64,000 nt of DNA from Piezodorus guildinii (GCA_023052935.1 CM041297.1:54045917-54109916); one strand, 5' to 3'. Positions 47,201-56,989 are shown, numbered from the stretch's first letter. Notes: generated by a model not told the origin, from the letters alone. Program-made: numbers and translations.

Positions 47201-49382
47201 CGCTATTAACGATTGTTGACAACTAGATACGATCATTTACAGTGATCGACGGTTGAAAGTATTAGATGAAGAAGTTGGTTGGGGGTGCGCTCATCAAGAA
47301 AAACAAACTAATAAGACAGAACTTATTTAATGTGTGCTGACGTTACGGCCTACATTGTAGGCCTTCAATTATTTGCATTATGTCGGTATAGCGTAAGGGG
47401 GCAAATAAAGGAAGTATGAACCAAACTTCAAGTAGTACAGATGATTAATATCGAAAAGTTGTGGAGAAAAAAAAAAAAGTGGAAGATTTTGCCTTTTTGT
47501 GGCGGTAGAGAGGAGAGTACCAATGCAAATAGAGGACTTTTTTTTTTTTTAAACTGGTGCATGTAATCACAAAATATATTTCTAAAAGTGTTAGTCTCCT
47601 ATTCTTGTGGTTCTGGAATATTGTTTTTTTTTTTTATGATTTTTAATATTTTTTAAGTTTTCCTAAATCAACTAGATTATTTTCATAATTACTTTTCGTC
47701 TTCGTTTGGCGCGACAGGCCGTGGAGGCTCTGGTTTCCTAAGATTCCACACCGCGATTCTCAATGATATGTTATAGGGTCATCACTCTTTGTGCCTATTA
47801 ATGTGTGCGGCCACCAGTTGGCTGACGGATCTCAAATACCCTAGGGGGTTCGTTGGTGAATCATCATTTAATATAGGCTTGAAATTCTCCTGGGACTGGG
47901 ATTCGATCTCACAATCTTTAGCGTGGTAGTCTAGCGCTCTAGCCACACACCCATGGACTCCTTCTTTTCATGAATAAGTTTCCTAATATTAAACATCAAA
48001 ACTTGCCTCTTTTTTAATGCATTTTACATATGGTTTAAAAACAATTTAGTTGTAGATTAGTATTTCACCCGCTCTAGAATATTGTCGTATTTTTGAGGAG
48101 AGGAGAAGAAGAACAACATATTTGGTACCTGCTACACGCGGCAAAAACCAACGTTAAGCAACTGCATTATGTAGATTAATGACACTAGGAATTTATTTTT
48201 TAGTGGCTTTTCGCGCATTTCGAGCAGTTATAAGTTTTAAAAATATCGATAATGTAGGCTACATTGTGTTTCACCGAATAATTCGTTCCAGCCTTGAAGA
48301 AAGATCAGGTCGGATAAGTCTTTTCACTCGGTTCTTTTGGAACGGCGAACAATCGGAGGGGAACAAAGCACTCGCCGTGGCCAAGTACCGACCACGTGCA
48401 AGCTGCGTGGCTAGCTAAGTTGTGTTGTGTAACTTGCCTTCGTAAGGATGGTAATCATGTTCTTCAAGGTGATAGGAAATTAAATGATGGTTAGTTAAAT
48501 GTTACACCTGTGCTAATAAAAGACATCTTGAAAAGGCGATGAAAGTAACAGCGAGATTTTACAATTTCTTTTTGTTCGTAAAGGGTATAGCCGGGTCAGG
48601 ATGGTAAATCTGTCCCGAGGCTTTTTTGACACTAACTTGGGGAATCAATTTGGTGTCGAATAATAGTAATTCACCTAAATTTTTAGCTTTTTAATTCAAA
48701 CGGTTTTCGAGATTTTTTTAAAAACCTCTTTTTCGATTTTATTTATTTGTTGATAGTAAAATTTGAAATTAATTAATGATGATTTTTTCTCTGATTCTTA
48801 GGAGTCAAAGGCATAAAAAAATTATATGATCATGACTCTTAAACGAAAAGAAAATTTTTAGCAGAAGAAATAAAACAAAAATATGTATTTTTTTAACCTT
48901 TTTGAAGAGTGTCAATCACCGATTTTTATCAGAAAATGTCTTTTATACTTTCACAGGAATTTTTTCGAATTTTTGAAGTGGTGGAAGAATATGAAAAATA
49001 AAAATTTTTTCTGAAATTGCATTTAACTTATATTTCTTCTTATTATTGAAAAATGTGTAAACAATTATTTCTCAACAAAAATTCAGAATTACATTACTTA
49101 TAAAATATTTTCAATAATTTGTCTACAAAATGCTTGGGTTAAAGCTAATTTTTTTCATTTATATTTTACTATTAAAAATCAAAAAAAGAGTTGTTTTTTT
49201 AATATCGAAAACCGTTTGAATTAAAAAGCTAAAAATTTAAGTGAATTATTTTTATTCGACACCAAATTGTTCCCCTAAGTTTGAGTCAAAAAAGACTTGG
49301 GGGCCGATTATCATCCTAACCCGGCTATACTCTTTCAGCTTCATCGGGGCTCGTTGAACCTGTATCTATATCTATATTTTTA

Positions 49383-49422
<40 letters not shown>

Positions 49423-52400
49423 CAGATATATCAATGTCAACTTTTTATCAGATATTGGAATTCGTAAAGAAATACTAACACAATATAGATCTCAAGCAAG
49501 CTGGAGTATTTTGACGAAATTGTATGACATTCGCTTATTGCAGTGATTCCCAAACGGTGGTCCACAGACGATGTTCAAGGGTCCTCGATGGATCATTGGA
49601 AAATTATTTTTAATTACGTTAATCTATAGCGTTTTAGTCTATCAAGATGGTCACACAGCCATGGACTTTCTCTTTTCATAAATAAGTTTGCTAATATTAA
49701 ACATCAAAACTTGCATTTTTTTAAATGTAGTTCTGCCAATAGGCAGTTTCTCTTTATGTCTTTTTCATGTGTTTTATCTAAAAGCTAATTTACTAAATTA
49801 TTAAACAATACAGTTGTAAATATTAATAAATAAATAATTTTAAAAAAAATACGTTAAAGAAAAATATCTGCGGAACCTTGGCTCGTAAGAAGAACCACTC
49901 ACGCATTGCACTGATACCATAAATTAAGTGGTAACTGACTGTAAATAGGAAATGTAACTGATAAATTACTAAATTTTAGTAATCTGTAATTCATGGCTGT
50001 AACGGTTTTGCCAAAAATTCTCGACTTTTAGGTTCTTGCGAACTTGACAAGTTCATTTATTGTAGGTCTAAAGGTGCAACGATTCTTGTTATATCTGACC
50101 CACTGATAATCTAAACTATAATGGAACATGGGTCATGTTTGTAAAAAAATTGGATTTTCTTCAGATTTATTAATTTGAATTAAATTAAAAATTCTACTAT
50201 ACAAGAGATTTGGTATAAGAAGACTGTAAAGGGATAAATATTAGTTGTTTGTTTGTTTATGTATTTAACGTCCCTTTATGCTGCTGTGGCTAATCGGACG
50301 ATGCTACAGCGGGAGTCCTAAATTTTGCCTATCCAGGTTCAATTAGGATAGGGATCTTTAACGATTACCTGACATCGCACATGACAGCATAACTAAGGAT
50401 TTTTTACTCTCATTAAAAGATCCTAGGACCACCTGCGGGTTTGAACCCGATGACTTTGGCATAGGAGGCTGTTATGCTAGCCACCCTGCTACAGGTAACC
50501 CCATAAACATTAGTTATTCAATATGTATAGGGTCTTAATAACTGTTTTTTTTTAGTGGTCAAGGGCGTACGCAGGAGTTTCTGTATTGGGGCTTGAAAAT
50601 CGTTAAGTTGGTGGAAAATATTTTTTTTCAAACACTGTCTATATGCATATTAATTTGAAAGTTAAGTACGTGCTTTGAAGTTAAAACAATCTCTAATAAT
50701 TATTATCTTTGTTTTTACATTTCTTTTTTTCCTAAAGAACTTTTGGAAGTACGCCCATGTTAATAGTTAATAAATAGGAAATATTGGATTTCTGCATCAT
50801 TAATAATAAGTTAAGTCCAAGGGTGAAAGTATTTGTTTCCTATTGTTCATTTACATATTCTTCTTTCTTTATTACAAGTTACAAATTTTCAAATTATATA
50901 AAAAATAATTTCCATTTCTTGAGTTAGATTAGTCTTAACTAGAATCCAGCCTATCTACAAATAACTTCCCTTTGAGACTAAGTCAGATCTTGAGTGCGAA
51001 TTCACGAGAATAATATATCGATTACGTAAATCTTCATAATTAATAAAAATAATTATAAAATTAGCAAATAGTTAAAAGTTATATAATTTTTTTTAACCTG
51101 GAGTTCAAGGATTTTGAACATTCCGAAAAGCAAAGAAAAAAACTACTGCTTAACAGATAAGTCTCGGCTAGGGTTCAAAATCACGAAAATAATATGGATC
51201 TTGTGATTAGATTCCGAACTTATATTTTATCAGTTAAGTGGTTATTGTCCCTGATGTCAGGATTAGGCGTCACCGCTTATCAGTATTTGCTGTCACATTG
51301 TCACCTTATCTCAAAAGCTTCTCATAAAGAGGGGAAAAAATAAATCAAAATAACCCTGGGCACTTATGCTTGCTTACAAGTGTTAAATTTTTATAGCTGT
51401 TATTCTTTTATACTTGAAAACGAGATTCGCAAACAGTTTTTAACATATTTAAATCCTATATAATAAATGAAAAACAAATTGTTATATTAGTTAAAACTAG
51501 CGCAGAATGGAAATATCAGACGATACAACAGTGGGAGTACTAAATTTTCCTATCAAGGATTACTTAGGACAGGGAATTCTAACGAGTACCTGACATTTCG
51601 CAGGCTCAAGACCTCCGTTCGTCCTCTCCGAATGATGGCATATCCAAGGATTTTTTACTTTTCTATAAAATTTCATTTGCCGGGTTTGAACCACGACCCA
51701 TGCATGCTTGCCACTACACCACCGGTGACCGCTTGACTTACTATATCTATGTTCAGTGGATTTTATTTTATTTTTTACGAGACAAGAAACTGCTCGACGT
51801 TTTCGGTTACTCCAACACTTACTAGACAGACGCTCTAACCTTTCACTTAATTACAAAAGACTTATTTAAATGATAATCATAAGGCCTATCTGGACATACG
51901 GAGTTGAGTTTTGGGGCTCAACTAAACCATCTAATTCTTCCCGTATCCAATCCTTACTATCCAAAATTCTTAGTAAAATCCTCAACGCTCCTTACTTTGT
52001 CACGAATAAAATCATTTATTAAGACCTTCATGTTCCATATGTAGCTGATTTGGCCCGTACCAACATCATTCCTTCCATGACAAACTACATTCCCACTCTA
52101 ATCCAATAGTTTCAAACCTTGCTTCCTCTTAAATTCCTGATAATCCAATGAATCTTCTGAAGATATGGCCTCAAGACCTTGTTTAGATTGACTTCAACAG
52201 TGCTGCCAATGGGCAGTTTCTCTTCATGTTTTTCATGTACACTATCTTTTAGCAGAATATTTACTTGTTTTTTTATAATATAAAGTTGTAAATTTCAATA
52301 AATATTTTTACGAATTCATCCCGAGTCAAAGTAACCTTTTCTGGGATGGTCTACTTGGACTAACTTTAATTAATGTTTATATTAGTGAAATAAATTATAG

Positions 52401-55400
52401 TTAATTACTGCTAATAACACGAAGAATGGAGTAGGTCGTTTGATTTTATATCACATGATAAAATTTCTCATTTTGTTTTATATTTTCTTTCTGAACTTAA
52501 TAAAATTACTAACTTGTGATCCCCAGAATTTATACAACATATTTTGTTCTTATAGTCATCTTGAAGCCATTCTTTTCGTTATCTCGACCAAAGCTTTGAA
52601 GGACTAACTCCTAGTTAATATATTAATGTATGTATATCATTTACATGTACTAGAATATCAGGTGATTTTCGAAGTCATCGTAAAGTTCCTCCCGTCAATT
52701 TGTCATTTCATAAAGTGCCAAGTATGGTTATGTAATTTAGAATTAATTGATGGAACAGTTTACCCCGGCAAGTGTATTTAACAACCGCATCTGGTAATTG
52801 TTGACAATTAAGTAACTACCAGTAAATATCACACCAGCACTGCGTGGTCTGCTCTGCTATTAAAATATTTTCACGCTGTTGTTTTCAGTACATAATGTTT
52901 AGAGCCCCTGTAAATAATAATGAAGTAAAATATTATGGGATCGTAATAAACATTCAGGATACAGTTTTAAAAAATAAATAATCTGATAAATAATTTTCCA
53001 TGCTCATATATTTCACTCGTAAGGACTCTGCTATGAAGGAAGAAAATTTATTTTGTTCTTAAGAGACTATGCTCATCTAAAAAAATGTGAGGGCTCACAT
53101 AACAGCTTTCTATACCCAAGGTTCAAAAATGTCAGTAGGTCTCATATTTTTTAATGTGAGTAAAAAATCCTTAGGTATGCTGTCGTTCGTAGTGGACGTA
53201 AGCATGTAGCCCCGAGTCTGTGCGATGTCAGGTACCCGTTAAAGATCCATATCCTAATTAAACCTGGATAGGCAAAATTTAGGACTCCCACTGTAGCATG
53301 CTTTGATTAGCCACGGTAGCATAAACTGACTTTAAGAGAATAAACAACCAAGTCTAAACAATGTACTGAAACAACCTCACTTATGATAGGATACCATAGA
53401 TAGCCAACTCAGTGATAATTGTTTGAGTGAGTATGAGGAACGACATTCCTTCTAGGTGGAAGAAACTTGTAGGACGTAATTATCGTAAGCATTATGTTGA
53501 TTACAAGGATTTATACCATACTTCTTCTTCTTCGTTCTTCCCTCAAATGGTGATGTCCGAGAGTAAAACTGTAAATTCAATGGTCCTCTTGAGGTTCTCC
53601 AGATCACCATAGAGCTTAGTCACCAACTCGGTAGGTTTTGGCCAGATCCGTTCTGATGTCTTCTAGCTGAGGACACGTCTGCAGGATGTGCTCTGCAGTC
53701 TGGTCACCAGTTCTACATCCACAGAGGGAGCTTTCCCCGATGCCAAACTTTTTATAGAGGTGTGCCCTCATCCTGTTATGGCCAGTTCTGAGCCTGAAGA
53801 GCACAACTTGTTCCTTTCTACTCATTTTGCAGTAGGCGTCTTCTGGGTCGCGATTCGGATGCAGGTCATTCTATTTAGTATTCACTGCAGCCCTATTTAT
53901 TGATATCGCCTCCAGAAGGGTCTTCAAGGCTACTTCATTTCCGTACAGACCGCAGTGCCCCGGTATCCATTGCAGTACCACTTCACTATACTGCAATTGT
54001 AGATTTTTAATTTCTTCTACAAGAGTGTGAAGTCCTAGTTTTCTTTTTGACTTCAGGGCATGTAGTACAGATGCTGCGTCTGACAGAAAGACTATTTTTT
54101 GAGTCTGCGTTTCTGTTGAGCCGTCTCAGTATTTTGCTGCCCTCCAAGATCGCCTGTTCTTCGGCTTTGGAATTTGTGCATCTTAAGCCTGTTGGGATGA
54201 CTTCTAGGGTGTTTCGACTCGGGAATTATATATACCATACTTAAGTGTCTTTTGATGTGAAGCGCCATTTATAAATGTCCTTAACAGTAAAATATTTCCA
54301 TTTTAATTACTAGAATAGTTTACTGATAATTCATCAAATTTCAGAGAAACCAGAGTATTTATGGACTAATTTGATTAATTTTACGTGGGAAAGTAATTGA
54401 TTTTAAACGATCGGTGAAAGCGCCAAAGTTGCAATAAGGAGAAAGCTAATATTAAAGGAATCAGGAACCCACAGAACCCAATGATATGAATATACATAAA
54501 CGAAAACGTTTATAATTAAGTTTACTTTCAAATATTGTTATTGAATAAAGCAGAAACGTCTAATTGGTTATGTAAAATATGATTGATTTTTATTATTAAA
54601 GATTATTAAAAGATTGGTGGCAGAGGCCTAGGTCCTATAAGGACTTAAGTGCCCAGCGCCCATTGAGGAAGAAAAATATTTCTTTATTTCTTCTTTATGT
54701 TTCGTGAACGTCGTCATATGTGAGCTACGTTTTACAATCTATATTATAAATATTTTTAAATAATTATAATATTTTTCTTTTGATAACCAGAAAGATGTTT
54801 TCTGATAAAACTGATAAACCATTAGGTTAATGAGTATTCTCACTACATATTTTAATTTACGAAAACGTTTCGACTACCTAGAGCTATTAAGTTTTCTTAT
54901 GTCTGGAAGAGTGGCGTATATCATCATCTATATCCCGAAAATATAGACTAAAAAGTACCAGATACATCGATAAGCATAATGATCTCAAAATTCCAATATG
55001 TACGAAGTCACGTAAGAAGCTATACATGATCTAAAAAGGAAGGTATCCGGAAAAAAATATCCAAACCTGGAGGACAGAGGAAAGGAAGAAACAAGAAGTC
55101 GGAATGTAAATATTCAGGGAAAAGAAGTACAGAAGGCAAAATGCAGATAAGTAGTCCCAAGATGGTTGAACGAAAAAACAACAACAGAGTAAAACGTATA
55201 TTTTCAAGATATATATTTGGCCGCTTCCAAAAGAAGTTTATTGGTATATTTTTTTTACTTTCACACCTTACAACGTTTCAGCCTCTAGGGAAGTATCCAT
55301 CATGCATATTTATCTATATATAATATTACACCGCTTCATCAGCAGTGTCTTCCTAATTAGCTTGCTGTGTCAAATCAGCATTTTATACTAAGATTAGATA

Positions 55401-56525
55401 AGGATAAATATGCTTGATAGATACTTAAAAATGGCCCAAAAGGACGAAACGTAAGGTGTGAAAGTAATAAATATACCAGTAAACTTCTTTCGGAAACGGC
55501 CAATTGTATATTTTACAAATACTGAACCAAAAGAAAACTCAGGACTATGATGAATAAACCGTATAATATTCTTCTGTCACCGAACATAGGCATCAAAGTA
55601 TTGGGTATACAGTCTGTAACGTATGGTGATCTTGGAGAAGTTGACCTGACAAGCAGAATATACAGAAAAAATATTAATAATCAAAGGTTTCTTAAAGAAA
55701 TTGGAAGCACGTGGATTAACAGCAATGGTAATATATCAAAGGAAATCAAATGTAGAATCGATATTGCAAGATCGGTCTATATCAAAATGAGGAAACATTT
55801 CTCCTACAGAAATCTATCATTGTAACGTAGAGCCAGAATGTGGAGATCTTACGTATTTTTTACTTTAATGTATGGGATGGAAGCCTGGTCGATGAAGCAA
55901 GCTATCATAAGGATCAATGCTTTTAAGATGTGGTGCTACATCAGGATATTAAAAATACCCTTGGTAGATAAGGTTTCCAACATGAAAGTATTAAGAAGAA
56001 TGCGGAAATATCAAGAATTGATGAAAACCAGTAAACCAAGGATGTTGTAGTATTTCGGGTTTCTTATGAAGAGAGGGAAATATGAAATGATACACGGCAT
56101 CTTACAAGAAAATATATGTAAGATATGGAGAGGAAGGCCAGTGATGAACTGGATTCGAAACCTCAAGGATTGGTACGACTACTGTAGCAAGGAGTTATTC
56201 AGACAAAACATTGACATGCAGATTTCCAATCTTTGAAAGAAGAGGAACATCATGAAGAAGAAAGAAATTTAGAGTAAACAAGACATTATCTTGGTGTTTT
56301 AATAGTGTGGCTGTATAAGTAAATGAGATAGTAGAGGTGACAAGATGAGTCACTAATCCTAGTACTGACCTGCCTTAAGGAACTCCCCCTCTTCCTCTTG
56401 ACCCCCGGGAGCAGCCTGGCTGAGCCCTCCTTGGCCACCCTGTCGATGACGATGGGCTTCCCCGGCTGCGACACCAAGGCCTTCAGGCTCTCCAGGTCCA
56501 CTCTGCTGCCGCTTCCGGTCTTCAT
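40959..56525 (-). CDS. Tret1: Tret1-like facilitated trehalose/sugar transporter (MFS), seven coding exons, one frameshift
   Basis: Exons on the minus strand: 56525-56370, 45193-45058, 44526-44243, 44145-43760, 42603-42477, 42387-42197, 41258-40959. All donors are GT, all acceptors AG, and all phases agree. Together, allowing for one missing base, they give 526 codons, the normal length for this 12-helix major facilitator family. Signatures: GWMMDGIGRKK (113-123), PESPQWL (228-234), QFSGVNSVTFY (305-315), YGRR (354-357), PWVMVGEVYPTQVRG (416-430), PETKGRTL (483-490). The protein sits in the plasma membrane; relatives export or import trehalose/hexoses by facilitated diffusion. It has a long basic N-terminal tail. 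A single-base deletion just after 44339 (codon 161) breaks the frame; all other exons are intact, so an assembly error or a recent null allele is possible. Substrate specificity is inferred from family only. Confidence 0.88.
41430..41830 (+). pseudogene. Jockey-type LINE 3' fragment, copy 2 (in transporter intron 6)
   Basis: Reads SRIQFLIIQYPKKNPQCSLL-like frames equivalent to copy 1 (NAPYFV, then ADLAHGDRYTSFNSKLPAHS, VRNLSNTSIPDNPLRQLKGR), then a 3' UTR with GTACAGTTGTAAAAACCAAT. It is antisense to the host gene and inactive. Confidence 0.7.
42197..42387 (-). CDS. Tret1: Tret1-like exon 6
   Basis: 191 bp, phase 1 to phase 0. The acceptor TTTCCTCAG precedes VGCGVSLITLGSYMWIGEKW and the exon ends at VPWVMVGEVYPTQ before the GTAAAC donor. 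It carries the MFS GP..W...E.FP motif. Confidence 0.92.
42477..42603 (-). CDS. Tret1: Tret1-like exon 5
   Basis: 127 bp, phase 0 to phase 1. The acceptor TTTTCTTAG precedes DSGATWDKYFATVMLGIVRL, and RMYGRRTLTFVS precedes a GTAAGT donor. It carries the second GRR loop motif. Confidence 0.92.
43045..43326 (+). repeat. SINE-B copy in transporter intron
   Basis: Head TTTTCCTGTGGTATAGTGGC (A box), B-box remnant GGTTAAACCCG, body GGTGGTCCCAAGCCTGTGCA, CCTATCCTAAGTAAATCTGG, tail AAATAAATAAACAAACAAA. It is antisense to the host gene. Confidence 0.85.
43425..43667. repeat. Compact fold-back element with back-to-back hammerhead motifs
   Basis: The arms mirror each other: left ACTGGAAGGAATCAGTCC, GTGGTCAGTGAATTAAACAA, TTGAGTAGTTTCAA; right complements at TTGAACCTACTCAATTATTT, CCCTGACCGCAACCCGGACT, AATTCCTTCCAG. 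CTGATGA-containing motifs lie at 43528-43501 (minus: CTGATGA, stem II, GAAAGG) and 43560-43590 (plus: CTGATGA, TGACCTCAATGGGGATC, GGAAC), separated by a loop of only about 31 bp. The GAAAC boxes are mutated in both. It lies in the transporter's intron 4. Confidence 0.8.
43760..44145 (-). CDS. Tret1: Tret1-like exon 4
   Basis: 386 bp, phase 1 to phase 0. The acceptor ATTGTTACAG precedes VLIEYGIGAVYDWKTVALMS, then CFLMPESPQWLVSVGKEAEG, the central cytoplasmic loop, and LIYQFSGVNSVTFYAVEVFQ before a GTAATT donor. Confidence 0.93.
44243..44526 (-). CDS. Tret1: Tret1-like exon 3, single-base deletion
   Basis: 284 bp; 285 would be needed to keep frame. Reads SLAAVTTPVGCILSGWMMDG, IGRKKSLIVTQIPTIIGWLL, YAGRLLVGLGSG, then shifts to WWALLQGCILRRQPNLI and a stop. 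In the next frame the family sequence continues (VGAPARVYTAEATQPHLRGM, LAAIASVGVSLG). One base, probably an A completing an ATG codon, is missing between 44339 and 44338. Flanking splice sites are intact. Confidence 0.9.
44527..45057. other. Transporter intron 2, no other feature
   Basis: AT-rich intron, nothing recognised. Confidence 0.5.
45058..45193 (-). CDS. Tret1: Tret1-like exon 2
   Basis: 136 bp, phase 0 to phase 1. VGAALMANLGTINTGMAFGF then SAVAIPQLEAPDSLIPIDKD form the first membrane helix and the extracellular loop of the family. Strong donor GTAAGTA. Confidence 0.92.
45194..47267. other. Transporter intron 1, left part, no feature recognised
   Basis: AT-rich. Open frames near 46556-47105 are low-complexity without a domain. 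A slightly GC-richer patch at 46330-46510 was not assignable. Confidence 0.4.
47268..47375 (-). repeat. Solitary fold-back arm with degenerate hammerhead
   Basis: Matches the left arm at 23983-24090: AGAAGTTGGTTGGGGGTGCG, AAGAAAAACAAACTAATAAG, TGTGTGCTGACGTTACGGCC, TACATTGTAGGCCTTCAATT. On the minus strand the motif has a perfect GGCCTACAATGTAGGCC stem II, but GTAAC instead of GAAAC, and CTGATGA has become AATTGAA. No second arm was seen. Confidence 0.65.
47700..47965 (-). repeat. SINE-C, third tRNA-derived family
   Basis: Minus strand: head GGAGTCCATGGGTGTGTGGC TAGAGCGC (A-box-like) and GATCGAATCCC (B box, about 47907-47917), then a unique GC-richer body. Flank 47945-48015 (CATGGACTCC..., AATATTAAACATCAAAACTTGC) recurs at 49660-49722, so a longer repeat unit may extend past the tRNA-like head. 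Confidence 0.7.
47966..48579. other. Transporter intron 1, GC-richer patch
   Basis: 48285-48420 is GC-richer and open on the plus strand (48179-48418), but with no recognisable domain and no good splice site. It could be part of an unknown exon or an old element. Confidence 0.3.
48580..49335. mobile_element. 756-bp MITE with ~130-bp inverted repeats
   Basis: The left end AAAGGGTATAGCCGGGTCAG mirrors the right end (complement AAAGAGTATAGCCGGGTTAG). The match extends through TTTTTTGACACTAACTT, CAATTTGGTGTCGAATAAT and TTTTTAGCTTTTTAATTCAA to CGGTTTTCGA. The interior is AT-rich and non-coding. No clear target duplication was found, so the superfamily is unknown. Confidence 0.85.
49382..49420. 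repeat. TA microsatellite
   Basis: (TA) repeat of about 38 bp next to the MITE. Confidence 0.9.
49655..49722. repeat. Partial duplicate of 47945-48015
   Basis: Shares CATGGACT, TCTTTTCATAAATAAGTTTG (with mismatches) and CTAATATTAAACATCAAAAC TTGC with the flank of SINE-C. Confidence 0.75.
49723..49845 (+). pseudogene. Jockey-type LINE 3' end, copy 3
   Basis: Only the terminal part: GTAGTTCTGCCAATAGGCAG, TTTCTCTTTATGTCTTTTTC, then ACAGTTGTAAATATTAATAA. It matches the 3' UTR of 51770-52310. Confidence 0.7.
50247..50502 (-). repeat. SINE-B with target duplication
   Basis: Flanks ATAAATATTAGTT (50234-50246) and ATAAACATTAGTT (50503-50515), one mismatch. Contains TGCTGTGGCTAATCGGACGA, CCACCTGCGGGTTTGAACCC (B box complement) and GTTATGCTAGCCACCCTGCT. 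About 256 bp. Confidence 0.88.
50516..51519. other. Transporter intron 1, no feature recognised
   Basis: AT-rich. 50580-50720 weakly resembles 28250-28400 and 36920-37060 (AAAATCGTTAAG..., TTGAAGTTAAAACAATCTCT), suggesting another dispersed repeat. Confidence 0.35.
51520..51733 (-). repeat. SINE-B, 3'-truncated copy
   Basis: Reverse copy with AACAGTGGGAGTACTAAATT, GAATGATGGCATATCCAAGG, TTGCCGGGTTTGAACCACGA and CTTGCCACTACACCACCGGT. The 3' (CTAATCGG) end is missing. Confidence 0.8.
51770..52310 (+). pseudogene. Jockey-type LINE 3' fragment, copy 4
   Basis: ETARRFRLLQHLLDRRSNLS, then LNYKRLI, MIIIRPIWTYGVEFWGSTKP, SIQSLLSKILSKILNAPYFV are readable with frameshifts and stops, followed by the GCTGCCAATGGGCAGTTTCT 3' UTR. 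It is the longest of the four copies but inactive, and lies antisense in transporter intron 1. Confidence 0.78.
52311..53084. other. Transporter intron 1, no feature recognised
   Basis: AT-rich, nothing coding seen. Confidence 0.4.
53085..53352 (+). repeat. SINE-B, old copy
   Basis: Diverged head (GAGGGCTCACATAACAGCTT), but a clear body (TGTGCGATGTCAGGTACCCG, CCTAATTAAACCTGGATAGG, CAAAATTTAGGACTCCCACT) and an AATAAACAACCA tail. Confidence 0.8.
53440..54235 (-). pseudogene. LINE RNase H domain and C-terminal end
   Basis: Minus strand: IPTGLRCTNSKAEEQAILEG, then SLSVRRSICTTC in place of the RNase H Asp region, LQYSEVVLQWIPGHCGLYGN (the WIPGHxGxxGNE motif, 54000-53940), and MSRKEQVVLFRLRTGHNRMR, YKKFGIGESSLCGCRTGDQT and AEHILQTCPQL (the post-RNase H zinc-type CxxC...H...C end). 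This is the 3' end of an I/jockey/R1-group LINE with RNase H. Frameshifts and a stop between domains show it is dead. Confidence 0.8.
54241..54839. other. Transporter intron 1, no feature recognised
   Basis: AT-rich; a short GC-richer patch near 54615-54670 was not recognised. Confidence 0.4.
54840..54905 (-). ncRNA. Very degenerate hammerhead-like motif
   Basis: The minus strand reads CTTAATAGCTCTAGGTAGTC GAAACGTTTTCG: a stem-II-like hairpin with GAAACGT kept but the CTGATGA core unrecognisable. It is listed because it fits the series of related motifs in this window. Confidence 0.25.
55190..55515. repeat. Fold-back element, hammerhead-related
   Basis: The left arm (AAACGTATATTTTCAAG, TTTGGCCGCTTCCAAAAGAA, GTTTATTGGTATATTT, CTTTCACACCTTACAACGTT, TCAGCC) mirrors the right arm (GGACGAAACGTAAGGTGTGA, AATATACCAGTAAACTTCTT, TCGGAAACGGCCAATTGTAT). 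GAAACGT lies at the inner end of both arms (minus near 55273, plus near 55445) beside short stem-II-like sequences, but CTGATGA is not intact. An interior piece of about 110 bp separates the arms. Confidence 0.7.
55540..56240 (+). pseudogene. RTE/BovB-like LINE reverse-transcriptase C-terminal fragment
   Basis: Readable segments are STWINSNGNISKEIKCRIDI, ARSVYIKMRKHFSYRNLSL, MWRSYVFFTLMYGMEAWSMK, MWCYIRILKIPLVDKVSNMK, ELMKTSKPRML and YFGFLMKRGKYEM, then WRGRPVMNWIRNLKDWYDYC. This is the typical order of RTE-group reverse transcriptases (LGS.IN..G....EI..RI..A, LYGxExWT, MW..RRILRI.W.D, FGH..R). Stops at 55823 and 56048 break it. Confidence 0.78.
56370..56525 (-). CDS. Tret1: Tret1-like exon 1 (N-terminal, start codon)
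   Basis: 156 bp = 52 codons from ATG at 56525, which lies directly after an acceptor (TTCTTGTTGCAG), so a 5' UTR exon must lie upstream. Encodes MKTGSGSRVDLESLKALVSQ, a basic cytoplasmic tail ending VKRKRGSSLRQ, then donor GTCAGT in phase 0. Joined to exon 2 it reads SSLRQ-VGAALMANLGTIN, the expected entry into helix 1. The high GC contrasts with the flanks. An upstream start in an unseen exon cannot be excluded. Confidence 0.78.
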
Positions 56526-56527
56526 CT

Positions 56528-56989
56528 GCAACAAGAATAATACTTTTAATTTAATATAACCTTTTAAAATACATTATAGATTTCAGTTTATTAAAACGAG
56601 AAATCGTTTATTTTCCACCATACGTGATTATACTACAGGGGCATTAGACATCCGAGATCGAGATACTATCTGAGACAGGTAATTATTATCTGTTAGAGTA
56701 TTAGTGTTGACTGAGAATCGACTCGGTATTGGGGGACTGTTTGGGGCATACCCAAGCAGCTTCCTGTTAATTAGATAGCTACTTGGTCCTTCGTTTGTTA
56801 ATAACAGCCAAACGAAAATATTTTATATAAAAGTGGTTTGTAACCACTAATCCTAAAACACCTCTCGGATAATTATAGAGATTTTTTATTTATTTATTAA
56901 ATTATGATTTTAGATAGAATTTATTTCGAAATTGAACCTTGTTAGTTATCATTTAACTATTAGGATATCATACCTAGTATTTCTACCCT
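56528..56989. other. 5' flank/intron of the transporter, no feature recognised
   Basis: AT-rich, nothing seen. A transporter 5' UTR exon should lie somewhere to the right but could not be located. Confidence 0.4.

Noticed and set aside
48179..48418. 79-codon plus-strand frame in a GC-richer patch
   Set aside because: No domain, no convincing splice sites, opposite strand to the host gene; left as unassigned.
53616..54244. Plus-strand frames as host exons
   Set aside because: Antisense to a minus-strand LINE RNase H domain with a clear WIPGHxGxxGN motif.
56370..56525. Assigning this exon to the ZCCHC24-like gene
   Set aside because: The phase would fit, but SSLRQ runs naturally into VGAALMANLGTIN of the transporter, and the transporter otherwise lacks an N-terminus.
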